From JABDLO01 sp041749255 (GTDB lineage: Bacteria > Bacteroidota > Bacteroidia > Chitinophagales > Saprospiraceae), in assembly GCA_041749255.1 (NCBI GenBank), contig JBGTBR010000034.1, positions 1-64,000 on the forward strand: a stretch of 64,000 nucleotides of DNA, written 5' to 3'. The translations under genes and the position numbers were made by a program. Below the pieces are notes generated by a model. That model was not told the origin of the DNA. It ran no database searches and saw only the letters and a list, made by a program, of their open reading frames with translations. Below are positions 1 to 8,759 of the stretch, in pieces. Every line of letters begins with the position of its first letter. The stretch's first letter is position 1.

Positions 1-66
1 GGTGAAGTAAAGATATCTAACTGTGCTGTTTCTGATGACTTTTTTAACATACCTTATGCTTTTTGA
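1..66 (+). CDS. 3' end of an unidentified gene (partial)
   Basis: Frame 1 is open from the window edge to a TGA at 64-66 and encodes a 21-residue tail ending FFNIPYAF. The other two plus frames stop within the first few codons. The tail reads like ordinary protein, but it is too short to assign to a family. Confidence 0.4.
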   Translation, partial: GEVKISNCAVSDDFFNIPYAF

Positions 67-150
67 ATCTTCCCCAAGATACTCATTATATATCAAAATT
101 TTATCATATTTGTTCTTTTAACTTTTCGGAGTGGACTCATATTTTGAGAA

Positions 151-365
151 ACCTATTTGCGCCCTTTGCGTGATACCCCTTTGCGCCCCCTTTGCGTGAA
201 ATAGAAACAGAAAATGTAACATATGAAATATTATATGACGTACTCTTGGATGGGGGTGCTCACAAAGAATTCGAAGAAAAACCGCAAAGGAAACCGCAAA
301 GATGGTTGCTTATCACATCCTTAGCGCCCTTTACATGAAAAAACCTTTGTCGCCCCTTTGCGTGC
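151..365. repeat. Dispersed GCCCTTTGCGTG repeats in a gene-free stretch
   Basis: Variants of GCCCTTTGCGTGA occur near 161, 188, 325 and 352. An inverted form, AACCGCAAAGG followed by AAACCGCAAAG, lies at about 280-301. These look like the short degenerate intergenic repeats common in this phylum. Nothing else supportable is seen between 67 and 584 apart from a short purine-rich run (AAAAGGAGGG) at 511-520 that is not followed by a start codon in the frame of the next gene. Confidence 0.5.
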
Positions 366-584
366 AATGTCTCACATATACCTGGATTACAATCTTGGTT
401 TACTGTGTTTAAGCATAACCTTTTTACTTTAGATTAAAATAATTAGATTTGGACAGTGTATTCCAAAACGCCAGTCCAGTGACCAAAGCAGACATATTTT
501 AAATACGCGCAAAAGGAGGGCTGGAGTTGTGAACATATAATTGGCATTCATTGTAAGAAACTTCCTGCAAAAAATTTAACACGA

Positions 585-1346
585 TTGATTGAAGAAAAGA
601 TTAAGAAATATTTATCTGATTTAGAAAAAGAAAAAGGGATAGAGATACTCATTGCCTGTGAAACGGGTTCGAGAGCGTGGGGATTTCCATCACCTGACAG
701 TGATTTTGATGTTCGGATTATTTACAAACACGACAAAGATTGGTATTTAAGCTTAACCGAAGAAAAAGATACAATCGAATATTTCCTTGACAACAAAGAG
801 ATTGATATTAGCGGTTGGGATTTGAGAAAAGTTCTTAGACTACTTTGGAAATCAAATCCTCCATTACTTGAAAGAATTCAATCACCAATTATTTATAAGG
901 TTGACAAAGATTTTCTGACAGAAATTAATTCAATTGCTCAAAAGACCTATTCTAGAATTGCCACAATTCACCATTATTTGAGTATGGCAAAAAAGGCATT
1001 AGAGGAAGTGACAAATGCAGAGGAGTATAAACTTAAGAAGTTCTTTTATGCACTTCGTGCATCAATAGCCTGTTTGTGGATTCTTGAAAGGGAGGAAATT
1101 CCGCCTATAGAGTTTAGTAAAATGTTAAATGGACTGGATTTTCAAGGATTTTTGAAAGCAAGGATTAGGGAACTAATTGAATTAAAATCAACTAAAAGTG
1201 AGTCGTACTTACATAAGGGTGAAAATGAATTGATTGAATTCATGAAAACTTGTATTGAAAGAACTGATGGTGAATCACAAAGTTTGCCAGCTTCAAAAGG
1301 ACAGATGACTGATTTAAATGATTTCTTTCGGAAATTATTAGGTTAA
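585..1346 (+). CDS. RlaP-like nucleotidyltransferase, first of a tandem pair
   Basis: Predicted nucleotidyltransferase of the DNA polymerase beta superfamily, resembling the RlaP family (PF10127) associated with RNA repair. The N-terminus carries the minimal-nucleotidyltransferase signature: Gly28-Ser29 followed by Asp40-Phe-Asp42, which would bind two metal ions for nucleotide transfer. The rest is a helical domain. The start used is TTG at 585, because the frame is open upstream but has no ATG or GTG nearby, and the family's usual N-terminus aligns here. The substrate is unknown; members are predicted to modify RNA or another small acceptor. A related gene follows three bases downstream, suggesting one transcript. 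Base composition is visibly AT-rich. Confidence 0.75.
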   Translation: MIEEKIKKYLSDLEKEKGIEILIACETGSRAWGFPSPDSDFDVRIIYKHDKDWYLSLTEEKDTIEYFLDNKEIDISGWDLRKVLRLLWKSNPPLLERIQSPIIYKVDKDFLTEINSIAQKTYSRIATIHHYLSMAKKALEEVTNAEEYKLKKFFYALRASIACLWILEREEIPPIEFSKMLNGLDFQGFLKARIRELIELKSTKSESYLHKGENELIEFMKTCIERTDGESQSLPASKGQMTDLNDFFRKLLG

Positions 1347-1349
1347 ATT

Positions 1350-2411
1350 ATGACAATAGAGGACTTAAGAAATAGAGGATTAATAATACTTGAATGCATA
1401 AGTGGCAGTAAGGCATATGGATTAGACACACCGACCTCTGATATTGACATAAAAGGTGTTTTTATTCTTCCGAAAGAGGAATATTATGGATTGAATTATA
1501 TTCCTCAGGTAAATAATGAAACAAACGATATTGTGTTTTATGAATTTGGAAGATTTATGGAGTTGCTTTCACTAAACAATCCAAACATCTTGGAATTGCT
1601 TTACACTCCTGAAACAGCTTTAATTTATAAGCATCCATATCTGACTGAGATTAAGTCCGACTTAATTTTGTCTAAACTCTGCAGTAATACTTTTGGAAAA
1701 TTTGCACTATCACAAATCAAGAAAGCCAAAGGACTAAAAAAGAAAATTGTGAATCCCATTGCAAAAGAACGAAAAAGTGTAATGTCTTTCTGTTTTGTGA
1801 ATTACCTCCAAGGATCAATTCCTCTTGAAAAATATTTGGAAATCAAAGGTTGGAAGCAAGAAAACTGTGGATTGGTAAATATTCAGAACATGAAAGATGT
1901 GTATGGATTGTATCATTCAGAAAATCTTGGATTTAACGGAATTATAAAAGGAAGTGTTTCAAATGACGTTTCTTTAAGTTCAATTCCCAAAGGAACAGTC
2001 CAAGAAGGATTAATGTATTTTAACCGTAATGGGTATTCAACGTACTGTAAGGAATATCGCGAATATTGGGATTGGGTGGAAAAGAGAAATGACAATAGAT
2101 TTGAAAATACTAAAAGTCACTTTAAAAATTACGACTCTAAAAATATGATGCACGTTTTCAGACTTTTAGAAATGGCTATAGAAATTGGAAAGCAGAAAAA
2201 ACTAAATGTTAAAAGACCTAATCGTGATTTTTTACTGGATATTAAAGCTGGTAAATTTGCATATGAGGATTTGATAAAAATGGCAAGAGAAAAACAGACA
2301 GAAATGGAGATGGCTTTTGATGATTCAACACTTCCAGATGAGCCAGATCTAGCAATGATTAACCACTTAACTTATAGTTTAAGAGATAAATTTTATAGAG
2401 ACAAAGAATGA
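1350..2411 (+). CDS. RlaP-like nucleotidyltransferase, second of a tandem pair
   Basis: Second predicted nucleotidyltransferase of the same superfamily, longer than its upstream neighbour (353 against 253 residues). The catalytic signature is near the N-terminus: Gly19-Ser20-Lys-Ala-Tyr-Gly, then Asp31-Ile-Asp33. The C-terminal two thirds is a mixed helical region with no motif I recognise. It starts with ATG three bases after the previous stop, so the pair is almost certainly translated together. Paired genes of this type are familiar from phages and accessory islands, where roles in RNA end repair or tRNA modification have been proposed. The two proteins align only around the active site, so they are not a recent duplication. 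Confidence 0.75.
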   Translation: MTIEDLRNRGLIILECISGSKAYGLDTPTSDIDIKGVFILPKEEYYGLNYIPQVNNETNDIVFYEFGRFMELLSLNNPNILELLYTPETALIYKHPYLTEIKSDLILSKLCSNTFGKFALSQIKKAKGLKKKIVNPIAKERKSVMSFCFVNYLQGSIPLEKYLEIKGWKQENCGLVNIQNMKDVYGLYHSENLGFNGIIKGSVSNDVSLSSIPKGTVQEGLMYFNRNGYSTYCKEYREYWDWVEKRNDNRFENTKSHFKNYDSKNMMHVFRLLEMAIEIGKQKKLNVKRPNRDFLLDIKAGKFAYEDLIKMAREKQTEMEMAFDDSTLPDEPDLAMINHLTYSLRDKFYRDKE

Positions 2412-2562
2412 ACAACGAAATGCTAACATATCAAAGCAATGAATCAAAAAATAAAAATATTATTTTTGAGTTGTGTAACAAACTTATAGTATTCTTGAAA
2501 TTAGTGGGCAAATTAGTAAATCTTGGAGCTGTACCACATACAAGCTAAACGTTATCACTCAT

Positions 2563-3150
2563 ATGATGGAAAAGACATTTATTATATTTTTCTTACTATT
2601 TCAGACCATTTGGTCTGCTTTTGGACAAGAGAATTTCTATGTCCAACTGGCTGACTCAGCCTTGGTTTTGACAAACCAAAGAGTCATTTATGACCCGGCA
2701 TATAGAGTTATTGACTACCCCAATGGAGACGTACCAGCTGATAAAGGAGTTTGCACAGACGTTGTAATCAGAGCTTATAGAAAACTCGGAATTGACTTGC
2801 AAAAAGAAGTTCATGAAGACATGAAATCAAACTTTGACATGTATCCAAAGCATTGGGGTCTATCCAGACCGGATAAAAATATAGACCATAGACGAGTTCC
2901 AAACCTAATGACATTTTTTACAAGACACGGAACAGTAAAGCAAATTACAACAAATCCAAATGACTATCAGCCCGGAAACATAGTTTGTTGGAACTTAAGC
3001 GGTGGGCTAACTCACATTGGAATTGTTTCCAGAAAAAAGTCTGCTGATGGACAGAGAAATTTAATGGTTCATAATATTGGTGGAGGACAAGTACTTGAAG
3101 ACTGTTTATTTAGTTACAAAATAATTGGACACTACCGATATGACAAATGA
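2563..3150 (+). CDS. Secreted DUF1287-family protein
   Basis: Exported protein of the DUF1287 family (PF06940), which is related in fold to NlpC/P60-type cysteine hydrolases; its biochemical role is not established. Residues 1-22 form a signal peptide ending in FGQ. The mature part has the family hallmarks: a CTD segment (GVCTDVVIRAYRKLGIDL), a HWGL segment, a DHRRVPN segment, GNIVCWNLSGGLTHIGIV and a late HNIGGG motif. Cys and His in these blocks are the likely catalytic residues. It stands alone, with a 150 bp spacer before it and a hairpin after it. Two ATG codons are adjacent at 2563 and 2566; either may be used. Confidence 0.75.
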   Translation: MMEKTFIIFFLLFQTIWSAFGQENFYVQLADSALVLTNQRVIYDPAYRVIDYPNGDVPADKGVCTDVVIRAYRKLGIDLQKEVHEDMKSNFDMYPKHWGLSRPDKNIDHRRVPNLMTFFTRHGTVKQITTNPNDYQPGNIVCWNLSGGLTHIGIVSRKKSADGQRNLMVHNIGGGQVLEDCLFSYKIIGHYRYDK

Positions 3151-3169
3151 AAAAAATAAGAGTGCCGAA

Positions 3170-3203
3170 CCTACCCGCAAACTGGGGTTTTGTGTTTAGT
3201 AGG
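3170..3203. repeat. Imperfect hairpin between accessory genes
   Basis: CCTAC at 3170-3174 pairs with GTAGG at 3199-3203, and AAAC pairs with GTTT inside, around a CCCGCA...GGGG core. No T-run follows, so it is not an ordinary terminator. It could be a decayed gene-cassette recombination site; the identification is tentative. Confidence 0.35.
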
Positions 3204-3225
3204 ACAGTATTAAACTTTAACACAC

Positions 3226-3780
3226 ATGATAAATAGAACTTTCATTTTAATCTGCAATCTGATGATGGTCTTACCATCGATTATTCTATCTCAACAAAAG
3301 TCATTTGTTCCATCTGAATTTAAGATTCCTGATACTTTTGAAACTTCACATTTCAGAGCAAGAATTCTAACAATTAATGATGTGGTGAAAGATTATGATG
3401 CCGTTATGACAAGTATTGATCATCTTCAAGGAGTTTTTGGTTCAAAGTCGAAATGGCCTTCCAGGGATTTAACACTTGAACAAAATTTGATTGATTTGGG
3501 ATGGCATCAGAAGGAATTTCAAATCAGAAGATCATTTGCATATACTGTAGTTAGTTTAGATGAAAATCAGGTTATTGGTTGTCTTTATATTAATCCGACA
3601 ACAAAAGGTGATTTTGAAGCAAGCATAACTATGTGGGTTCGGACAAGTATGCTTGATGAAGGATTTGATGCAATCCTCTTTAATAACATAAAACAATGGA
3701 TTAAAGAGGATTGGCCATTTAAAAAAGTTGCATATCCGGGTAGAGAAATTACATGGGAAGTATGGGACTCAATGAAATAA
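3226..3780 (+). CDS. GNAT-like N-acetyltransferase with an N-terminal signal sequence
   Basis: A 184-residue protein whose residues about 30-180 resemble a GNAT acetyltransferase: a strand-rich centre (YTVVSLDENQVIGCLYI) followed by TMWVRTS and the helix region. The canonical acetyl-CoA P-loop (Q/RxxGxG/A) is not evident, so activity is uncertain. Residues 1-22 look like a cleavable signal peptide, which is odd for an enzyme using acetyl-CoA; an internal start is possible but no better ATG was found near the domain boundary. It follows the DUF1287 gene after 75 bp containing a hairpin. The substrate is unknown. Confidence 0.5.
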   Translation: MINRTFILICNLMMVLPSIILSQQKSFVPSEFKIPDTFETSHFRARILTINDVVKDYDAVMTSIDHLQGVFGSKSKWPSRDLTLEQNLIDLGWHQKEFQIRRSFAYTVVSLDENQVIGCLYINPTTKGDFEASITMWVRTSMLDEGFDAILFNNIKQWIKEDWPFKKVAYPGREITWEVWDSMK

Positions 3781-3935
3781 TAAATAAGTCTTTGCGCAAT
3801 AGACTATGAAAAATTTAATAATTTCAAAGTCACAATCTGGTGAACTTCTCACATTTCTACTGAGCTTGCCGAAGTACCACCCTTGTAAAAGGAAATAAGA
3901 ATGCAGAGTATTTAGCAGAAAATGATAAATATAAG

Positions 3936-4538
3936 ATGACCGACATATTAAGACTAACATTACCTTTATACTTTTTACTCTACTTTGGTCTTACTTTCGT
4001 TTTAAAAAGCCTTATTGTTGCAAAACGAATAGGAAAAAATCCAATTGTGTTACCAAAGGACGACAGTGCCTACGGACTAATAGGTTTTTACTTTAAGTTG
4101 ACCCTTATTGCTATGTTCGTTTACACTCTTATTTATGCATTTTTTCCGACATGGCACGAAAACTTTTTACCAATTACACAGCTTGACAACCATTCTTTAA
4201 AATATATTGGCATTGCATTACTTTTCATTTCATTGGTTTGGACATTAATTGCTCAAGGTCATATGAGAAACTCCTGGCGTATTGGTATTGATACAGAAAC
4301 AAAGACAGAGCTGGTTACAGAGGGACTATTTTCAATATCGAGAAACCCGATTTTCTTTGGAATGATTTTAAGTTTAGTTGGTCTTTTCCTGACAACACCA
4401 AATGCATTCACAGCACTTTTTTTAATTTTAGGCTACATTATAATTCAAATCCAAATAAGACTTGAAGAAGAGTTTTTGACGATAGTGCACGGTCAAAGCT
4501 ACCTGGAATACAAACAAAAAGTACGGAGACTTATATGA
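3936..4538 (+). CDS. Isoprenylcysteine carboxyl methyltransferase-like membrane protein
   Basis: Integral membrane methyltransferase-like protein of the ICMT/PEMT group. About five hydrophobic segments are visible (near residues 7-25, 48-66, 88-107, 133-150 and 153-170). The family's C-terminal signature is present: GLFSISRNPIFFGMI, followed by an EEEFL helix and a YLEYKQKVRR tail, which together form the SAM-binding site. Bacterial members methylate unknown small or lipid substrates. It stands apart from the preceding gene by 155 bp and is followed by a repeat tract, so it is probably transcribed alone. Confidence 0.7.
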   Translation: MTDILRLTLPLYFLLYFGLTFVLKSLIVAKRIGKNPIVLPKDDSAYGLIGFYFKLTLIAMFVYTLIYAFFPTWHENFLPITQLDNHSLKYIGIALLFISLVWTLIAQGHMRNSWRIGIDTETKTELVTEGLFSISRNPIFFGMILSLVGLFLTTPNAFTALFLILGYIIIQIQIRLEEEFLTIVHGQSYLEYKQKVRRLI

Positions 4539-4557
4539 TGATAAAGATTTAGTTACT

Positions 4558-5030
4558 TCAGACCTTGAGGTTTGATAGCTCGTAGTTCGTAGCTCTTAGT
4601 TGGTAGCAGAGGCAGTTAGTAGTAGGCTTTTAGCATTAGCAGTAGGCAATATGCAAACTGTACCCTCATGAAAAAAATACGCGCGAAGCGCAAATGACGC
4701 GCAGCCAAATGACGACAAAGCCAATGACATCCTCAACTCCTCACTGGTCTTCACCTTCAGATTTTCTGACCTTCGACCTTCAGACCTTGAGACCTTCGAC
4801 TTTCAGACCTAGAATAGCTCGTAGCAGTTTTGCAATGGACAGTGGCCAATTGTTAAATGTTAAGCGTTTAAATGGTTAAAATCGAAAGGGCTTGACTTTC
4901 AACTTTAAACTTTTCACTTTAAACTTTTGACGTCTAACCTCCTCACTTCCTCACCTTAACCTTTGACATTCCGACTTTCCGACTTTCTGACTTTCTGACT
5001 TTCGACCTTGAGACCTTGAGACCTAGATTA
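4558..5030. repeat. Degenerate 8-9 bp repeat tract (GACCTTSA / GACTTTC units)
   Basis: The gap 4539-5163 contains runs of near-identical short units: GACCTTCA, GACCTTGA and GACTTTCA near 4759-4810, and GACTTTCC, GACTTTCT and GACCTTGA near 4971-5027. A TAGCTCGTAGTTCG-type run lies near 4576-4640. The same family occurs in reverse complement at about 27.5 kb. Reading frames across it are artefacts of the periodicity. The rest of the gap holds only the haloperoxidase promoter. Confidence 0.7.
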
Positions 5031-5114
5031 TCCATTTATAAAAATTTAATACTGTCATTCATGTTATGTCTAAAATATTTGCTAGATACTCAAGTATTTT
5101 TTTAAATTTTTTTA

Positions 5115-5122
5115 TATATTTG
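5115..5122 (+). promoter_or_regulatory. Candidate -7 box (TATATTTG)
   Basis: An exact match to the Bacteroidota -7 consensus TAnnTTTG, 41 bases before the haloperoxidase-like start. A well-spaced TTTG -33 box is not obvious; the nearest is at 5078-5081, which is too far. Confidence 0.4.
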
Positions 5123-5163
5123 TAGGCGTTATTATCCAATAATTACCTACATAATCAAAAAAC

Positions 5164-6573
5164 ATGGAATCGACTAAAAAATGCTTTACCATTGTCCAAA
5201 GTGTATTGATTCAGTTCAAACTTTTATTTGTTAAAAGAAATATACACCCTTACCTGTGCCTTCTGATGGTAACAGTCGTAATATACGGTTGTACCAAAGA
5301 CGAACCTTTAACTTCTGTGTTCCTGACCAGCAACTATGATGCTACCATTGCCAACGACTATTTTGAACTCAGTGGAAAAATGACAAAGGAAACATCGGGT
5401 TACAGCCCCCCTGTTGCAGCCCGTGCCTTTGGCTACACCGGGCTAACCTTGTATGAGTCGGTCATACACGGGATGCCCGGCTACCGCTCCATGGCAGGTG
5501 TGTTAAATGGATTGAATAACGGTCAACTGGCTACGCCTTCACAAGATGTACCCTACCACTGGGCTGTGGTCGCAAACAATGCAATGGCTACATTCATGAA
5601 AAAGATGTATTCAACGGCTAGTGCAGGTAACCTGGATGCTCTTGAATCTCTACGGCATCAATACAACTCCATGTACATAGCCACTACAACGCAGGAAATT
5701 TTTGACAGATCTGTAAGTTTCGGAAATACGATTGCCCAACAGGTTTGGGATTATGCTGTATCTGATGGTCAGGAATTCGGTTACCAAACCAACTTCCCTT
5801 CAACCTTTGTACCTCCAACCGGTCCGGGTTTATGGGTGCCTACACCGCCTGCTTTTCTGAATGCTCTACAGCCTTACTGGGGTGCTGTAAGACCTTTTGT
5901 TTCAGAAAATGTGACGATGACTCAGCCTCCATTTCCTATTGCATATTCAACATCTCCGATATCCGCTTTTCATGCACAGGCTTTGGAGGTGTATACGACA
6001 GTTGTAAATGCCACACCGGAACAATTAATCATAGCCAATTACTGGAGTGATGATCCGGGTACAACATCAACGCCTCCCGGGCATTCCATTTCCATTTCGT
6101 CTCAAATATTGAAAAAAGAAAATGCCAATCTGGCAATAGCTGCCGAAACGTATGCCAAAGTAGGCATGGCAGTGCATGATGCTTTTATCTCCTGCTGGAA
6201 ATGTAAATATGATATAAATTTAAAGAGACCGATCACGTATATAATCGATCATATTGATCCCGGTTTTACTACTCCTTTAGTTACACCTCCGTTTCCTGAA
6301 TATACATCAGGGCATTCTTCACAAACTGGTGCCACTGCATTTATCTTATCCGAAATGTTTGGTTATAATTACTCGTTTACCGATTCTACACATGCTCACC
6401 GGACTGATATTGATGGTTCGCCAAGATCTTACAGTTCGTTTTTTGAGATGGCTGATGAGACTGCGATTTCCCGTTTGTATGGAGGCATCCATTTTCGTGA
6501 AGCCATAGAACTAGGTGTAATACAAGGAAGAAAGGTTGGTCAAAATATAAACAAATTACCATTTAGGAATTAA
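5164..6573 (+). CDS. Vanadium-dependent haloperoxidase / PAP2-like lipoprotein
   Basis: Member of the vanadium haloperoxidase and acid phosphatase superfamily, which binds vanadate or phosphate in a helical bundle. The three anion-binding blocks are present: Lys354-Arg355-Pro, Ser382-Gly383-His384 in YTSGHSS, and Arg437 with His443 in SRLYGGIHFREA. The N-terminus is a hydrophobic stretch ending IYGC near residue 43, suggesting a lipoprotein on the periplasmic face; the n-region is long, so translation may begin further in. Haloperoxidase and phosphatase activity cannot be separated from the sequence. A damaged copy of this gene lies at 15.4-15.7 kb. The next gene, a response regulator, follows after 78 bp. 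Confidence 0.8.
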   Translation: MESTKKCFTIVQSVLIQFKLLFVKRNIHPYLCLLMVTVVIYGCTKDEPLTSVFLTSNYDATIANDYFELSGKMTKETSGYSPPVAARAFGYTGLTLYESVIHGMPGYRSMAGVLNGLNNGQLATPSQDVPYHWAVVANNAMATFMKKMYSTASAGNLDALESLRHQYNSMYIATTTQEIFDRSVSFGNTIAQQVWDYAVSDGQEFGYQTNFPSTFVPPTGPGLWVPTPPAFLNALQPYWGAVRPFVSENVTMTQPPFPIAYSTSPISAFHAQALEVYTTVVNATPEQLIIANYWSDDPGTTSTPPGHSISISSQILKKENANLAIAAETYAKVGMAVHDAFISCWKCKYDINLKRPITYIIDHIDPGFTTPLVTPPFPEYTSGHSSQTGATAFILSEMFGYNYSFTDSTHAHRTDIDGSPRSYSSFFEMADETAISRLYGGIHFREAIELGVIQGRKVGQNINKLPFRN

Positions 6574-6580
6574 TAGTTTT
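6398..6580. repeat. 183 bp direct repeat, copy A (3' end of haloperoxidase gene)
   Basis: Matches 15513-15695 at a constant offset of 9115 with about five mismatches. It includes the stop codon and seven bases beyond it. Copies A and B bracket the two-component and sugar gene module. Confidence 0.9.
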
Positions 6581-6615
6581 ACACTCCGAGGCATTTATCC
6601 GGGATTTTTTAGTCG

Positions 6616-6623
6616 TACATTTG
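6616..6623 (+). promoter_or_regulatory. Candidate -7 box (TACATTTG)
   Basis: Exact TAnnTTTG match 29 bases before the response-regulator ATG. No clear TTTG -33 box is seen at the usual distance. Confidence 0.4.
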
Positions 6624-6651
6624 CTAAATAATACCACATGTATAACTATTC

Positions 6652-7356
6652 ATGAATCAAGCAAAACATATACTTATTGTCGAAGACGAAAAAAAACTGG
6701 CTGATTTGTTACAAGCTGGGCTGGAAGAACAAGGTTTTAAGGTGGATATAGCTTATGATGGATATATCGGTAAAAATCTGGCCTTAAATAACAATTATGA
6801 TTTACTGATCATAGATATCAATCTTCCACTTACTAATGGTTATGATCTGTGTAAGGAAGTAAGAGTCCATAACAATAAAATACCGGTCATTATGCTCACA
6901 GCGATGTCGGCAGCTGAAAACAAACTGGCAGGCTTTGATGTGGGTGCTGACGATTATATTGTCAAACCATTTGATTTTAAAGAATTACTGGCAAGGATAA
7001 AAGTTTTTCTCAGAAGGACCTCCCCTGCTGAAAAAACAGAAGATCTCATCATCAAAATAGACGATATGATCATTAATACCAGTAAAAAAACAGTAAGTCG
7101 TAACGGTGTTCAAATAGAACTTACTGCCAAAGAATATATTTTGTTGGAATTTTTAGCAAAAAATAAAGGCACTGTCATATCCCGAACAGAAATAGCTGAA
7201 AAAATTTGGAATCTTAATTTTGACACCGGCACCAATTATATCGATGTGTACATTAATTACCTCCGGAAAAAAATAGACAAAGACAGTTATAACAAACTGA
7301 TTCACACAAGAATAGGTCTCGGATATGTTTTAAAAGACCAAAATGAAACTTTGTGA
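6652..7356 (+). CDS. OmpR/PhoB-family response regulator
   Basis: DNA-binding response regulator of a two-component system. Residues 1-120 form the receiver: acidic Glu11 and Asp12, phosphoacceptor Asp55 in LLIIDINLP, a Thr in IMLTAMS near 83 and the conserved Lys in VKPFDF near 105. Residues about 130-230 form the winged-helix output domain (LTAKEYILLEFLAKNKG and the final VYINYLRKKID...GLGYVL segment), so it should bind direct-repeat sites. It overlaps the downstream kinase by four bases. Closest in style to the CusR/CopR group, but no metal-related gene is nearby. A PhoB-like double repeat follows the kinase gene and may be its target. Confidence 0.9.
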   Translation: MNQAKHILIVEDEKKLADLLQAGLEEQGFKVDIAYDGYIGKNLALNNNYDLLIIDINLPLTNGYDLCKEVRVHNNKIPVIMLTAMSAAENKLAGFDVGADDYIVKPFDFKELLARIKVFLRRTSPAEKTEDLIIKIDDMIINTSKKTVSRNGVQIELTAKEYILLEFLAKNKGTVISRTEIAEKIWNLNFDTGTNYIDVYINYLRKKIDKDSYNKLIHTRIGLGYVLKDQNETL

Positions 7357-8726
7357 ATATCAGGAACAAACTTTTAATTCAGTTTTCATTGTTTGTAGTC
7401 ACGATACTACTTATCTTTTCGATTGGTATATTCATGCTATCTTCTAATTACCGAAAGAGTGATTATTACTCCAGGCTTGAAGACAAAGCAAATACAACGA
7501 TTCAATTATTATTAAACGTAAAAGAAGTTGATCATGAGCTTTTAAAAATCATCGATCAAAATACTTTGGCATTATTTCAGGAGAAAATCGAGATCCTCAA
7601 TGAGAATAATGAATTGATATATTTTTTTCCTCCTGATACAAAGCTATTGAATGATATTGACTTGATTGAAAAAATACGTGAAAAGAAAACAGTGAAATTT
7701 CATGAAAATGAAAGAGAGGTTCTTGGACAGGTACACCGATTTAATAACAGTGATTATGTAGTGATCATATCTGCATTGGACAAATATGGCCTATCTAAAA
7801 TATCCAATCTTAAGCTGGTATTAATTTTAGGGTTTATTTCATGTGTACTCGCCTCTATTGTTTTTGGGTTCATTTTTGCCGGCAGGGCAATGACTCCTAT
7901 ATCTGATGTGATAATGCAGGTTAAGAATATCACAGTAACAAATCTAAACCTGCGTGTGGATGAAGGCAACCAAAAGGATGAGATCGCACAACTAGCTATC
8001 ACCTTCAATCAGATGCTGCAGAGAATTGAAGACGCATTCATATTACAACGTGATTTTGTTTCAAATGCAGCACATGAATTGAGAACACCTTTTACTGTAC
8101 TATTGACTGAGGTGGATTATGCCCTGATGCAGGAAAGGGACAAGAATTATTATAAGTCCGTTCTTCTTTCCTTATCAAATGAAATAAAAAAATTGAGTAA
8201 ACTTTCCAATGGTTTATTGGATTTGGCACGTATCAGTTTTGACAAATCTACCTTTAATCAGAATAATATCAGAATTGATGAGCTCATTATTGAAACATGC
8301 GATTCTATTCTCCATGCAAATAATTCCTATAAAATAAATCTGAATTTTGACACGTTGCCTGAAAATGTAAACCAATTAAGCATTTTTGGCAATGAACAAT
8401 TACTCTCCATTGCATTCAAAAATCTGATAGATAATGCTTGTAAGTTTTCAGATCCCAAATCTGTAAACGTTCAATTGGAAACAGATGATAAAAGCATTTT
8501 TATTACATTTTCAGATAATGGCATCGGAATTCCGGAAGAAGACATTGAAAATATATTTCAGCCATTTTATCGTGGAAAAAATACACATTATATACCTGGG
8601 TATGGAATTGGTCTGGCTTTGACTTTAAAGATTATCCAACTGCATGAAGGAGAAATAACGGTATCATCTAAACTTAAGAAGGGTTCCGTTTTTAAAGTCA
8701 TTCTACCGAATAAGGCAACTCTCTAA
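7353..8726 (+). CDS. Sensor histidine kinase with HAMP domain
   Basis: Membrane sensor kinase partner of the upstream regulator. Two transmembrane segments (about 9-29 and 152-173) flank a periplasmic sensor of about 120 residues with no recognised domain. A HAMP linker follows (AGRAMTPISDVI), then the dimerisation domain with phosphorylated His241 in SNAAHELRTPF and the ATPase domain: N box near FKNLIDNACKFS, G1 SDNGIGIPEED and G2 GYGIGLAL. It begins with GTG at 7353, overlapping the regulator's stop as GTGA, which implies translational coupling. The signal cannot be read from the sequence. Genomic position suggests control of the sugar cluster that follows. Confidence 0.9.
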   Translation: MNIRNKLLIQFSLFVVTILLIFSIGIFMLSSNYRKSDYYSRLEDKANTTIQLLLNVKEVDHELLKIIDQNTLALFQEKIEILNENNELIYFFPPDTKLLNDIDLIEKIREKKTVKFHENEREVLGQVHRFNNSDYVVIISALDKYGLSKISNLKLVLILGFISCVLASIVFGFIFAGRAMTPISDVIMQVKNITVTNLNLRVDEGNQKDEIAQLAITFNQMLQRIEDAFILQRDFVSNAAHELRTPFTVLLTEVDYALMQERDKNYYKSVLLSLSNEIKKLSKLSNGLLDLARISFDKSTFNQNNIRIDELIIETCDSILHANNSYKINLNFDTLPENVNQLSIFGNEQLLSIAFKNLIDNACKFSDPKSVNVQLETDDKSIFITFSDNGIGIPEEDIENIFQPFYRGKNTHYIPGYGIGLALTLKIIQLHEGEITVSSKLKKGSVFKVILPNKATL

Positions 8727-8759
8727 TCCCATTTTAATATCTCACTAATTGGATTTTAA

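Noticed and set aside
4694..4879. Plus-strand frame of 61 codons in the repeat tract
   Set aside because: The product is a translation of the GACCTTC-type repeats and changes character with the repeat; no start signal or homologue-like content.
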